DNA of 64,000 bases from Acanthornis magna (Eukaryota > Chordata > Aves > Passeriformes > Acanthizidae), in the NCBI GenBank assembly GCA_036785705.1, contig JAWUZG010000173.1:2837001-2901000 (forward strand), read 5' to 3'. This document shows, in pieces, positions 9,145 to 22,410 of the stretch; position 1 is the first letter of the stretch, and every line of letters begins with the position of its first letter. The position numbers and the translations under genes are program-made. The notes beneath the pieces were generated by a model. The model saw only the letters and a program-made list of their open reading frames with translations. It was not told the DNA's origin and did not search any database.

Positions 9145-11016
9145 TTATTTCAATGCTGGAAAACAAAAGAGGGCAAAGCCAAGGCAGGGGAAAAAAAAAA
9201 AAATATCAGCACCAAAGGGATTGCTTGTGTCCTCTTAGAATTCAAAAGACAAATACATTTTTATGTTTTGGGGTGGTTGTTATTGTTTTTTTTTTTTTTA
9301 ATTTTAATTTGGTCATGTTTTAAAATATCGACTGACAAAGCATTTCTTTCTACAGCTGCACAACATTGTGCTCATGCAGCAGCTTGTGCAATTGAGAGAG
9401 ACTCGTGCAGCCTTGATGTTCATTAGGAGTGAAATGTAGACTAAAAACATGAATGGCAAAAAGTCACCACCAATAAAAAAATTGTCTGAGAATGCAACTA
9501 CCTTTGGTGCTAATTTGGCCCTGATTACAGCAGAGCCTGAGCAGTTTTTAATCTCCTAGAAAAATATTTATCCTCATAATCTGCAGGACTTGAGGGGAAC
9601 TCCAGTGCTCCTATTTTGCAGACAAGGAGGGGAGGTATAAAACAAATATGAAAATAATTTACCTTGTGTTACAATGGGAGTCTTGGGCAGGAGGGCTTGA
9701 ATTCATATTTCTCACACTTTTCTTGTCCACAGATGAGCTTTCCATGCTCTGAAGTTTACACCAGCTCTGTCCAGTTTAACCTGTGTAGAGTTTAGGAAAC
9801 AGGATACATTTTTAACTTTTTTCCCTTTGATGAAACTCTGCATCCTAAATAAATTATATAATATAGAGCAGGAAACTTCTACTGAGAGCAAGCTAAAAAT
9901 ACAAGATTTTTTTTTTCTCTCCATCACAGCTCCTGTTCCCAAATTACACTTGCCTTGCTCAGTCTTAGAAAGTTGACACAGAACAAATTGTCCTATGTAA
10001 ATTGCAAGTTTCCCTCCTGATTGACAGCAATCCACAAAGATGGATTAATTCCAGAGGAAGTCAAGCAAAGACTGTGTCATGACTATTAACCCAATTATAA
10101 AGATGTTCCAAATCGCTGTGGAGTTGCCAGCACATCCTTCATGTGACGCCTCACGTAAATTTGAAATAAAGGAGCCAGACAGAGCACAGGTGAGGGGGAT
10201 GTCATGAGCTTCATGCTGCAGGTGTGCAATTTTGCTCTCTCGGCTACTTCAGCCCTGCTGAGGAGGGACAAACCCTCGCTCCCTCCTGGGGACTTTGATC
10301 CTGAAGACATGCAATGGGCAGCCAAGCATATGACCTGTTACATTCTTTCTGCTTGTTTTCACTGCTCTTGTCCCTTAAACCAAAACAAGTCATTAAGGGA
10401 GCAAGGACAACAATTCTTTGAAATTTGTGTAAGGGAAAGGGAGTGAGAACAGGAGCTGCTGTGAGATTGGTATTGTCACACAACTGATGTGAATGTGCCA
10501 CTCCTAACTGCAGAGCCGTGACTGAGTTTATCAAGGTCTCCTTTTGCAAGTGATAATAAACCTAATAGCTGCCCACAACTTAATATTTTTTCTTGCACCA
10601 CATATGTTCACTTTTGGTCCTTGGATTATTTTTTTTTTCTCCAGTCTCCATCTGTTCTTTTGCCTTTGAGGTACTTTAGTTACCATGGAAATGACAACAT
10701 CATCTGGATGGGTGGAGCTTCGTGCAGTGTAAAGTTGGTTTCCTGCATCAAGTGTTTTGCAAGGTATGGGGGTGGCTGACAAAATTACAGCAATTTATGT
10801 GATAGCTTTTCATGCTTTTGGTGTGCAGCAGAGAGATACCTGTGTATGTTCATGAATGCACGAGGCCTGCTCCAGGAGGGGGGATGCTGCTCATTTTTGA
10901 TCTGCCAGAAGAAATCTTTCACTTGAGTCCTTCACGACTGATTCCTTCCAACCTTTAGTCGCAAGTTGGATTTAATCTGTCAGGATCCTGCTGTAAGACA
11001 CTTTCTGAGCCCTGTG
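9145..11016. other. Unique AT-rich sequence
   Basis: Short A- and T-runs occur (9189-9203, 9285-9300, 9906-9915). No gene, RNA or known repeat is recognised. Confidence 0.5.
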
Positions 11017-11104
11017 ACTGTCAGATGAGTCAGGCAAAGTGGAGACCTCATTCCCCGGAGATTGTCAGATAGGTCAGACGAGGTGGAGAGCTCATTCCCT
11101 GGAG
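11017..11104 (+). repeat. Direct tandem duplication of a 44-bp unit
   Basis: Two adjacent 44-bp copies (11017-11060 and 11061-11104) align without gaps at 36 of 44 positions. Both contain CTGTCAGAT- or TTGTCAGAT-type starts and end in CTCATTCCC[C/T]GGAG. The first copy contains TGAGTCA, the AP-1 consensus; the second has AGGTCA at the same place. Only two copies are visible. Confidence 0.85.
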
Positions 11105-12365
11105 ATGTGCATCTTTTGTCAGCATTGCCACAGTGGAGAACAGGAGGAGTTAATTCAGTGGGTGGTGGTTACAAGGGCTTTTCTGTCTGGTCATGTGTGT
11201 GGCATTGACTCCTTGGTCTCTGTGAGGTGCCTTGTGCCTTCAGCAAGTCCACATGTCAAATGATCTCTGTTCGATACAATCCAGAGATCGCATAAAACAA
11301 TTGTACATGGACATCACATGTTTCATCTCAGCAAATCTGGCAAATCCAGGGCAGAGCCCTTTTTTTGTACCAAATCAGACCTTATTTCACTAGTCACTCC
11401 TTGGACTTTAGTACAGAGCCTGAAGCTATTATCTACTATTAGCCCCTGCAGCACCTGGCAATATTGATTATACAGCCTTGTGGAGATGAAGGTATTTTAG
11501 ATGAATAATGATTTTTCGCAAAGAATATTAAGAGAAGGGCCAGATATGTCAAAAAGATGAGAACTTGGCCCATGAAACTCAATATTAAGGTATGTACAGT
11601 CTCCAAAATGCTTTTAGGCTAGTTCATATATTCTGTGGATGTCTCTTAAAGAATCTGAAGTGCTCTCTGCTTGTCTAATCAGGCATGTGGATGGGGCCAG
11701 GGAATGCGTCACAGAAAAGGTTTTAATGAAATTCCCACTGAGACCAAAGGAATAGGAAAGTCCTAATTCATCAGAGCATATGCAAACATGGGCTCCTGGT
11801 GGAGTCTCTCAAACACAGATTTCTGCCTGTCTGGGAGAGCATTCAGTTCTTAGAACTTCTGGTTGGGGAGAGGTTGAGGAACCCAAAGAGAATAATGGTG
11901 TCCCATGAAGAGTCCATGGCTTTTGTCAGTGCTCTGTGTCTGCTCAGGACGGGAGCCTAAGGTTAAATCCCTGGGTCTTTTATCCTCAGCTTTCTTTGTC
12001 ACGTGGCCAGAGTGATAGTATTTGTTTATTTCTATTATAGTTATTTTTAGGTGCTCTAACTCCAGCTGCAGACATTTCTTGCTGCAACAATCCTTTCAAG
12101 AAACATCTTCCCCAGCAACACTGAAAATCATTTCTGTGGAAAAAAACCCCAAAACCAGAAACTAAAAAATCCAACCAACTCAGCAGTCAGCATTAGAAAT
12201 CATTCTCGAGGCACATGCCAGCAATAAATAAACTCATGATTCTAAGAAAGCTCACAAATTGCTGGTGATGCTGGGAGTTTTTGCAGCAATTTATAAATAT
12301 CGATCATTTGGTCTACCATGGACGCCAAACTCCGGGGCCATGAAGTCTTCAGCAATCTACTTTGA
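11105..12365. other. Unique sequence without recognised feature
   Basis: No repeat family or plausible exon was seen on either strand. Confidence 0.5.
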
Positions 12366-12377
12366 TTTTTTTTTTTT

Positions 12378-12413
<36 letters not shown>

Positions 12414-12419
12414 TGTGTG
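12366..12419 (+). repeat. T24 run followed by (GT)15
   Basis: Twenty-four T are directly joined to about fifteen GT units. On - this reads (AC)n followed by poly-A. It yields false frames rich in phenylalanine and in alternating V/C residues. Confidence 0.92.
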
Positions 12420-15040
12420 CCTTGGCTGTGGAGAGCTGGGACATTCACACGTCAGGCACCATCCTGGCTAAAGCAGGAACAATTGCACTGGCGATCTCTG
12501 GAGTGAAGAGCATGACCTGTTTTAATTGGTGCCAAGAGCTTTCAGCTGGGCACGACTGCCCTTGGTGTGAAGGGAGAGAGAACAGGAGGAGTGCTCATCA
12601 GACAGACTCGTCAGGAGAAAGTGAGGGCCCACAGGAAAAAAAAAAAGCTGGTCTCAGCCTTCCTAGAGATGGGGATGTCTGAAGCCACACCTCTGTAAAA
12701 GCTGGTGGCAGCTGGGGACACTTCCAGCGTTGTGGTGCCACACTCCTGACATGACAAACTGCTAAATAAGCCAGCAAATCCTCCCGGCATTGGTTTGTCT
12801 GTGGTGCAGTTTCCATCTGAGCCCAGTGCTGGAGTTACAGGCAAACAGAGGGAGAGAGGCTCAGAGGCTCAGAGGGAGAGTGAGTGCTCAGCAGCTCAGC
12901 CTCCAGCACTCACTGACATGGACTATGGAAACGTGGACATGGAAAACACCAGAGTCGACAGGACAGCTTTGAAACCTCTTGGATAGACACAAGCAGGACC
13001 AAGGAAAACAAACAGAAAGGTCCTTTCTTGCGATTATATGGCAAGCAAAGAGCAGGAGGGGATTCAACAGTGGATGGCCTCCAGGCCCCTCAGTGGTGAA
13101 ATTAAATCCTTTTTGCTGATCACTGCTCAGCTTTTTTTCTGCTCAAGCTTAATGCTGAATGCACTGGAGTTGCTTCAGAGGTCCTCAATCACTTTTTTTC
13201 CTAGGGGTCAGTTTTCCTAAAGTCTTTTTAGCAGGCCACAGAAACTGCTGGCAGCTCCTTTGTCAGGATGCTTGGCCACCACACATGGCCCTCACCTGTG
13301 GCAATGCTGCTCACAAGAATATGTGATGTTACAGGGAGGAGGTGTTTCTTACCTAGAAGCTCCTCAGTCTCCAGGACAATGTACATGAGATACAGATCCA
13401 AAGGGAGATCGGGTAGGAGGAGACCTGAACTAGTCCTAGATGCACAAATGAATTTTTCTTAGATTAAAAATAGGGTTGTAGCAACCCAACTTCCACTTGT
13501 CTCCTTCCCTTGAGCTGGTTGACAGTGGGAATTCAGCAGCCTGAAGGAATGTATTCCAAGGGTGGAGCCCAAGACTGTGGTTTTTTGTCACCTGCTGAGC
13601 AGTTGAAGCCACAGTGAGGTAAGCAGATATCTTATTTCATAACAGGTTTTTCCTTCACACTTTATAACAGGCATTTTTTGGCTCAGAGGCAGCAAGAAGA
13701 AAAGTAGGACTTTTTTTTTTTCTGATTTAGACCTTTATAAGGAAATGCACTGCAAAAAGTTAAAAACTTGGGAATTTGTCTTGGAGGTATCTGTTTTTTA
13801 TGAGCTGGTTTTGTTCTGCATTTGGATTACAGCTCAGTGAGCAATCAACTTCTTGAGCTAAACTCTCAGAATAACACGAATGGGGTTTTTTTGAGGTTAT
13901 TCAGGTGTTTTTTTTTTCCCTTGCTCTTTTTCCCACCAAAATTGTAGACTGGGCAGGGTGGGGAGGGGGAATACATTGAATTCAATGTGTTTCTCCTTGT
14001 TATAATTTCCTAATTTTAAATAATGATGGGAACTAGAGAATGTGAAAATAAGGCATTTTGAGTTGAAGAGATAAATCTTTCCTGGCCAAATTAATCAAAG
14101 CAATTAAATGAATGAAATGTGAATTCACACACAGTTTCCATAGACCTTAATCAGGGGGTTTGGGGGGCTTTAGGGTTTTATGAGGAGGAAATACATACTA
14201 GTTTGCAAAGTATCACCACGATCTTATGAGGATAAAGATATCAAACTGGTGTTGAAAACTAGGGTGGAAGGTCTGGTACGTGGGTTTTACATGTTCAGGT
14301 TTTCTTCACCCCAGCAGGAAGTGGGGAGAAGTGGTTTGCATCAGCTGCACTTTCTGCATTGTTTTCTCATTCGTCACCAAATGCCAGGAGCTGCAGTAAT
14401 CCATCCTGGAAGTGACAAACATATGATACCATGAGGCCTGATCCTGTGGGAGGAAGGGTGGAATTTCCTACGGGTGCAGATGCCTCAAGAAAAAGTACTT
14501 TTTTTAAGCCTGGAGTTTCTTCCTGGCTGTCCCGTGTTAGTGACAAATGGATCATGATTTCAAGACTTTATACCATTTCATCAGTCTCCTCTAGTAATTT
14601 TTGTTGTTTTTATTGAGAGAGTATCTCTACTGATTCCATAGGGACTATGGTGGATTTAGGCTGTAGAAGAAATCATTCCCACGTAACAAAAGAATAAAGG
14701 TGGTTTGTTTTTGTTTTTTTTTTTTTTTTTAAATATCTTTAATTTACTGATTAGGTATTAGGTGCATCTGTTATTTGTACCCTCGTTTCTCACAATCCTG
14801 TATCTGTCAAAATAAACTCTGACCTTTAGCCATGGGAAAAAATAATCTTATAAAAGGATTTACAATGAAAATGTGTACTTGTTTGATGAAAGCTGCTGGA
14901 ATGGCAGCTATCCTCTTAAAGGCAGGATTAAGGTTACAAAGGCAGATGGAACATTATTATTCCCTGATCTGGTGAGTATTGGACAGTCCAGCCTGCAGGT
15001 TATTTCACATCCTGTGTGATTTATCCATAACTGTGAATGT
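12420..15040. other. Unique sequence with T-runs
   Basis: T-runs occur at 13711-13721, 13909-13917 and 14717-14731. Frames of up to 106 residues around 12.4-12.8 kb are extended by the adjoining microsatellite or run on opposite strands, and none resembles a known protein. Confidence 0.5.
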
Positions 15041-15176
15041 AAGTGTTCAGGGCCAGTTTGGACAGGGCTTGGAGCAACTTGGCCTGGTGGGAGATGTCCA
15101 CAGACCGTGCAGGTGGGATTGGACTAGATGAGCTTAAACATCCCTTCTAACATAAATCATTCTGTGATTCTATGGT
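15041..15176 (+). mobile_element. CR1 LINE 3' fragment
   Basis: The sequence runs from GGGCCAGTTTGGACAGGGCT through GGGATTGGACTAGATGAGCT to the tail ATCATTCTGTGATTCTATGG. This is the 3' UTR and terminal tail of a bird CR1 in + orientation, strongly 5'-truncated (about 135 bases). Confidence 0.9.
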
Positions 15177-17104
15177 GAAAAATGCGAAACACTTTTTGGT
15201 GGGATTCTTTAACAGATGTTCACATTCCAGATAAGTTGGGTGGTTTTAATGCCATGTGCCAGTCTCTTCTCTCCTTCCTCACACTCCTTTACAACATTGA
15301 AGGCCAGGACATTTGGAAAAGAAGGACGAGCCTATCGCCTCTGAGATGCTGCCTGTGGGCACAGCTGTGGATACTGAAGTAGCTGCAGATTTGTTCTGCA
15401 CATCCACACCCAGAGACATGCAGTTACCCCAGTCCAAGGGTGTTTAATGACATGTTGCTGCTAAATTCACCCTGCTGATGTTGGTTTTGCCCCTGCTGTG
15501 CTGCTTGCGAGGCTGGAAGGATCCCGAGTTGCCTGTCCTATTTTGGCTGTGCAATCCATGGTGCTGCTAAGCCTGGATCTTCTCCTGGGCTTTGGCTGAC
15601 CTGCTTTGGGCATCGTCTTTCAGCACATGGACCATGTTGAGGGTCTTTCGATGGGGGTGGAAAGTGTCTACTGCACAAATCAGAAGAGTTTTACATGGAC
15701 TATTGACAAACCCTTGTGCCTCTGCACCACCAGCTCATCATCTTTCAGGACTGATGGTGTGCTGGTCACAGCAACATGTCCCCAGGCTTAAGCAGGAATG
15801 CAGCTTCATAAGAAGCAGAAAAGAACAGTGCCAGAGCCAAAGATTTGCAGTTTTCATCACCCTGAGGACTGGCTCCCCATGAGTGCTGCATCCTGTGACT
15901 GGAATTCTGGATACTCTCTCTGCCTCATCTTTTCTCCTTGCATCTGGTATCTAGCATTTCTTTATTCATGCTTCCTCCTTTTTTTTTAACTTACCCATGC
16001 TCTCACAGGGGCACCTGTGGTGTACAAAATCATAACAAAATCCCTTAATCTAATCTGACATTTTCACTCTGGAACTTTGGTTGCTTTTCTTGCTTGAAAT
16101 ACATTGTTTCCTACACCCATTAGCAGCTTTATACTCAATAGAGGTGATAAGAACAAATATATTCTGTCCAGGAAGATATTATTAAAGTTTTTTTATTTTT
16201 TCAAATTTGTTCTGATTCAAAATTCACCTAATATAAAAATGTCTTCTCAGATTTTCCCATGTAATGAAAAGTATGGTTCAAACAATCCCATCCCACACAC
16301 ATTAGAAAGCCCCAAATAACAAAAGGATTTGCACAAAGTTCAGACAGTACTTTTACTATTGTAAAAGTAATAAAACAGTGATCTCGACTCAGTTACACAG
16401 ATTTTTTAATTTCTAATGCTCCTTGATACATCAAGGAGTGTCTGAGGTATTTCCACGGGCCTGAAGGATGGTGTCACAGGCCTTCTGCCTTTCTGGAACA
16501 GCCCATAAAACCTTTGTGGAATATTCCAGGACATCTCAGATGCCAACAAACATCTGTGCATGAGTAACAAAATGGTTGAAGCTGTGCATATCTTAATTTG
16601 GAGCCTGTGAGCACAGTCCTATCTCTCTCGGCCTTTTTGCTGAAGTTTAATCTAATGAATCTGATCTGGTATTGGCCTTGTGCTGATTTCAGTACAGGTT
16701 TGAGAGAAGGTCCACTAAACTTCCTGCGGGTCATTGTTTCCTAACGAGGGTGCAAATCCAAGAAGCTCACCTGAGTGTTTAGCATGAATTTCAGAGCGTA
16801 TGATTGGGTGAAACTTGGCTTAAGCTTGACATTTTTATGCCTGCAGCACCACTGTAATTCTGACAGCTCTTGTGTCACCCCAGAACAATTCAATTGACAC
16901 CATGTTTCCCAAAACCTTGCAAAGCCTGGACCGGACCAATATCCCCAGTGTTGGATGTGCACACTCTAGGCTCAGTTCAAACAAGTAGAAAAAAAAAAAA
17001 AAAAGAAAAAAAAGAGACACATCAACAAGAAGAACAGAGTAAAGTAAAATAAACTGGGCAACAGATGCTGGGCTCACTTTTGTTCAACTGAGCCCATCAA
17101 TAGC
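15177..17104. other. Unique sequence; A-rich stretch at 16988-17012
   Basis: No exon or repeat family is recognised. Frames of up to 96 residues near 15.6-15.9 kb overlap each other in different frames and have no recognisable motif. An A-run with single G breaks lies at 16988-17012. Confidence 0.5.
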
Positions 17105-17480
17105 ACTGCCTGGATAGAGCTCCCCTCCCCCTTTTGACCTTCTCTCTCAGGCCAAGCTGTGACCTTGGGTGACCCAGCTCACTTTACACCTTGGCCTAAT
17201 TACATCCAGAGGAGCAGGGCCTGGAATATGATAACTGTCCACATCTTTATCATGGCTGGAAACAGGCGGAGCGATCATTTAGGAAGGCTGTAGAAGGTAA
17301 GGCTGGGAGTAATGAGATGGAAAGTTTAGATTGAATATCGAGATAAAATTACCCACAATACATTATTTTAGGCAAGAGGGTGTATTAAGTCTCAATTAGC
17401 GTCAGTATGATCTAATGGCACCACATCTACCGACAGCATTATGGTCCCATGGCCTATTAAATCATCTTTCAAAGAAACCC
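17105..17480. promoter_or_regulatory. Candidate regulatory element with nuclear-receptor half-sites
   Basis: Three TGACC-type half-sites lie within 41 bases: TGACCT at 17135-17140, TGACCT at 17160-17165 and TGACCC at 17170-17175. The last two form a direct repeat with 4-bp spacing (on -, GGGTCACCCAAGGTCA), a DR4 arrangement recognised by nuclear-receptor dimers. The block is free of repeats and of long frames, which is the texture of conserved non-coding DNA. Conservation is not tested here. Confidence 0.3.
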
Positions 17481-20400
17481 ATGGAAAGCTGAACTGGCCA
17501 AACCACCAGGAATTGTAGTATAAAGACTAATCCCATGATGGAGCCAGAGTGGAACAAACAGGCAATTTCCACGTCACTCATGAGAAGATATTACACCAGG
17601 TCATGATATCCACCAAGCCCTGTGTCTGTGCAAAAATGCTTGGTAGAACTTTAAAAAACTCTCTGAGTGACTTAGGAGTCATTATTTTCTTTTGAAAACC
17701 AGGATGGAAATTTAGGCATACAAAGCCTGTTTTATCACCTAGTGACAATGAGGTTTATTAGGCTCACTCTTTAAAAAGTGCTTGGGTTTGAAATGTCCAC
17801 CCAGTTCATAGTGTGTGGAGTACTTCAGCCTTGCTCTGCCTGTTCTCTGGGATGAAGGACTAGAAGAAAGCTTGGTACAAAATAAATTAGGCTCCTTTTT
17901 TTTTTTTTTCCTTTTGTTTTTGGTGCACAAAGGCAGCTTACTTACAATTAGCTGTGCGAGTAAAGCCTAAACAATGATGAAACTGAGATGAAGTCTCCCA
18001 AAGTGGCATTCTGTGGGACGTTTCTTTCTGAATGCATGTTCTGGTGACACACGTACTACATGAATCAGTGTATGTCACCACCAAATGTAATACATCTTTG
18101 ATGCAGACACAAGCTACAGGAGGATGAACATCCAACTCTGAATTGTCATGTCATTGCCACAAGCCTGAATGCTATAGAAATCCAGAGCATCAAGGGTATT
18201 ATTGCAATTTGCATAAGTAGAAAACACAGTGATTAAAAGTTATCAAAGAAAGCGATCGCTCAGTTGTCAGCTCCACAAGCAGATTCCAGTGATGACTTTC
18301 CAGCTCCTTCATAATAATCTCCATAAGTTCTTGCTATGAGCTGCATTGAAGTAACCTGTCATTTACTCTGTCTTTCACCAATTTAGCTCAAAGAGATGCG
18401 CCAGCTGTGATCACTTGGAGTCAGAGCTGCTGTGGTGCGAAGCATTGCTACAGCTGCAGGCAAAACATACAATTTTCCAAAAGTCATGGAAAAAGCAGAG
18501 CTGCAGCACCAACAGCACCATCGTGGCAGGCAAAGAACCACCCTGGCAGAGGAGAGCTCAGTCCCAAGTGTGTTTTGGATGTGATGAGCCAGGAAGGCTC
18601 ACTGTGCAGGAAGATATTCCTTGGTCTGAGTGGTGTCTTGTCCTCTATTCCTGTGGTTTCTGCTGGCCTCTGGTGTGGAAGCAGGGTGGGAAAAATGTGG
18701 AAAACACAGGTCACACCTCATGGGTCTGGAAGATCTGCTGTTTTGTTGATGATGGGTAAGTGCTCATCTGATTCAGTTTCCACAATATGCACTGCTGAGT
18801 GCCGCAAAACCAAGGAGGTGTTATAAAGCTCCCTCAGGCAAGATGATGTCGTTTCCAGCCTACATTTGCTTTGAAAGGATAGAAGATGACATTATCAGTC
18901 AAACATGACCTTTCAAGGTAGAAAATGAGACTGTTCTTCCCATGGCCTCATTTCTCTGCCCTAGAAAACATCTCCTGATACACCTACTCTCAGGTGGCTG
19001 GACTTCAGCATCCCACATTCCAAATACCCTCTCCCCCTCCTTCTCCCTGTCCCTGTCTCTGATCCTCTCCCTCTCCTCTCCTTCACTCTCTTCCACTCTC
19101 CTCTTTCCTCAGTCTCTGAGTGTGAGTGTTCAACATGGACCAGTTTAGCACAACTGTAAACCGGTGCAATTTTACTGAAATTTCTAGAACTGACACCAAT
19201 TCTGCATCTCTTTTTCTGCCAAACAAAGCCTTTTTGCTAGGCAAAAAGTGGGGCCAGGTCTCCTGCTCACACTGAGGTGAAGGAATGGCCAGAACGGTTC
19301 TGTGGGCTGTGAGTCCTGTTGTGCTTCCCTCAGACATCTCATCACCCACTCCATTTCATTATCCTCTGTCTAATGACAGATATATCTGTGTGTAAAACAC
19401 AAACACGCCTGTGACAAGGCTGTCTCAAACACTCAGGCTTCTTTCAAACCTCAGCCTATCACCAGCTAGTGGGATAATTACATTTTCTTCTATAGAGCCA
19501 ATTAGAGACTGATAACATTATCACAATTATCTGATTAAACTTTTGCTCACTGTCCCTTAGAACTACTCACAGTCCTCTTCAGACACTGAGAAGCAACAAG
19601 CTATGAAGCTGTGGTATCTTCCTTGGTGCTATCCTTGCCAAGAGACTGGATGCCAATTATTTCAGGTCTTCCTCAACAGGGAAATCTCTATTAGTCTGGA
19701 TACAGGCAGCCATATGGAAAAGGCATGGGGCATAAACAGGAAAAATAAAAAAAAGACTCATGGACTTTTTCCTCCAGGGTCATCGCTCCTGACTGGTGGT
19801 CCAGGTTACATTTCAAGCCATGTTTGTTATGGCACACCTCACCTCAGGACGGCTTGATTGTCCTTAAGGATCTGTCTCAGTGTAGTTAGCCTGCAGAACT
19901 TGACTCAGTTTGTTATATTGCTGATCTGTAAACCAGAAATATTTTAAATTTAATTTATCAAGTGATTTGTGAGAGGGAAAAACAACAAAGGAAGGAGGAA
20001 AAAAAGTCAATAAAAAGAAAATTCTAAGCTATTAAAGAAGGGTTTTGGGGACCAGAGGTATGTGAGACCTCTCAGTGGGAGTTAAACTGAGTGGTTTTCT
20101 CCACATAAATGTGATGGGACATAAGTCTCTTGAAGTTTGGAAAAGCATGTGGCCAGACTTGCATTCAGATCTCCAAGCCTGAGGGACTTATCTGCACTCT
20201 CTGATGGCAATACCTGAGCACCTTGGCTTTTATATTTAAACAGATGCAGATAACTGTATTATTTCCAGATGAAACATGGAGGCACAGAGAGCTAGGTAAT
20301 CTCTATAGGATTTACCCATATCCGATAGCAAATCTGTGACAGAGACAGAAAATAAGCCTGAAGCTTACCTGGCCCACAGAGGCCTTCTTCTCATCTGTAA

Positions 20401-22301
20401 TTCATCTTTCTGCGTTCAGTCCAGGATTTTGAAGGTTCAAGCAGTGCATGCAAAGAGTTGCCTCTCTTTATGAATGAAACAGCTTTGCCCTGAGTTCTTC
20501 CAGGGCAGGGTCAACACTCAGTGGTTCTAAGATCGAACCCAATTTTTCAGTGTGTCTGGTTCTGGGTTGGAGCTTCAACACTGAACACCCTTCAGCAACA
20601 TCCCATGGAACTGTCCACCAGCCCAGCAGGAGACCCTGACGAGCTCCCCAGTGACCCTGAGCTGGGTTTGCAGTCCAGCCCAAACGAGCCTGGCTTCTGC
20701 TCTGCTTCCCAAGTTCTTCCCACGCTTCCTGTGTTTACTCTGGCAGCAGGCACTTTCAGTGCCCACGTCTCGTAAAACCTACAGGTGGTCCCACACCACA
20801 TAACTTGGTTTTGAATCAAGATTCATATTTCCAAGCATGTCTGAATCCAGGATTTCTATTATTTGGCATTCCACAGGCATGAAGTCACCGTAGAAATGTA
20901 CATTTGGAAAACAGACAATTGCCAATCATTCAAGAGAGGTTTGGCATTCATGGGTACATCCATTTCTGCATCTAGTACCAACCCTGGCATTCCAATATTC
21001 CACTAATGGCTGTAATTACGATGGGGTTACGGGAGCACTAACAGGAATGAGGCCCCTCTATATTTTGAGTTAAGATATCTTAGGCAAAAATAATAAAAAA
21101 ACCCATAATATTCTTAAGGAAAAAACATGCTTCTATACTACTATACTACATACTTCTATACTACAGGCAGGTTTGCTAACATTTTCGAGGTTGTAAATCA
21201 ATCTGTTTCAAAGCTGAGAATAGGAACGTATGAATCCAATGTTCCTTTTAGAGGGTGGAATATGTTAATAGAACAGAGGACGCTCTCTTGTTGCAACTGC
21301 TGTGAAGAAGTTTATTCCTGGGTACATGTCCACGTGAAACTGGGCTAACTTTCCTCTTTGTCAAATGCAATACATGAGATTCTGGCAACATCTGTTTTGT
21401 TTCATGTGCTGGACCTGTGGGGCTCTAGACTCAATAAGGTCTTTCTAATTCAAAGAACAAAAGCTCCCAGGAAAACGAGCCAGGAGCCCCTGTTTTTACG
21501 ATGCGTTGCTTGGCTTGTTGCAATCCTTTCAGCCAAACAATTTTTTTCCCCAGAGTTTAAGCACTCTGCATGAATACCAAGTACTGGAACTGTGATTAGC
21601 AGCTTCCCTTGGAAGTCTCCTTCTATGAGCTCTTATTTGATTTAATCTTGTCTCAGGTAAATAAAAGGACCAAAGTGGAAATAGCCTTTGACCTACTAAT
21701 TAATCACTTGCCTCTGCTAACTATTCCTCCATCAATGTTATTAAGTGGCAGCATCTGAGTGTAAATAGGCAACCATGTAAAGAGGCTTAAGTGCCATCTG
21801 GCCTTACCTGCTAAGGTTCCTTTGCCCTTTGGAATTGATCCCTTGGACTTTTTTATTTTTCTTCTTCCTCTTTTTTTTTTTTTTTTTAAATTTAATCTTA
21901 GGAAGAGATTTGCATGCAATATGGTTAAAACACATGTGAGCCCAATTCAGCCCCATCTCCAGGTCTGTTTGAAGACACCCAGCAATTGTGAGGAAATGTG
22001 GCTACAGGTGCACTGTTCACCTCATGGTGATCAGGGTAACTGAGGCATCAATTACTGTCACATACAGAGCATTGGTGATCAGCAATAGCTCACGTGTATC
22101 TGGAAATTAGCAGGGAAGTATTTACTCATAAAACCCTGACGACAGTGAATGATAAATGCTCCTTCCAAGAGCAAGCCTGGAATATTGCAATCTGATAGGA
22201 CTCTTTGTACTGGATTAGTTAGAAACATGGCTTTATTTCTGATTCATTACCCACTTATGGCATGCGTTTTGTCCTGGGCAAACAATCAGGTGTGTTTTCA
22301 C
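17481..22301. other. Unique sequence without recognised gene
   Basis: Contents noted: a T-run at 17898-17911, a pyrimidine-rich stretch at about 19020-19116, and a T-run at 21870-21887. Open frames of 139 and 114 residues at 18.4-18.8 kb overlap in two + frames, contain no recognisable motif and are treated as chance. Confidence 0.5.
19020..19116 (+). repeat. Pyrimidine-rich CT tract
   Basis: Almost every base is C or T (CTCCC, TCTCC, CTTCTC words), with a few A and G. It is low-complexity and not a regular tandem repeat. Confidence 0.55.
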
Positions 22302-22410
22302 AGAACCATAGACTCGTAGAATGGTTTGGGTTGGAGGTGACCTCACAGATCTTCTAATTCCAAACCTCTATCATGGACAGGGATGCCTTCCACCACACCA
22401 AGTTTTTTCG
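22302..22410 (-). mobile_element. CR1 LINE 3' fragment
   Basis: The left edge ACAGAACCATAGACTCGTAG is a decayed reversed CR1 tail. It is followed by AATGGTTTGGGTTGGAGGTG, the usual start of the reversed 3' UTR, and ATGGACAGGGATGCCTTCCA. It is 5'-truncated at about 110 bases. Confidence 0.85.

Noticed and set aside
18407..18826. Overlapping + strand frames of 139 and 114 residues
   Set aside because: No recognisable motif, two different frames over the same bases, and no clear splice sites; most likely chance in DNA of higher G+C.
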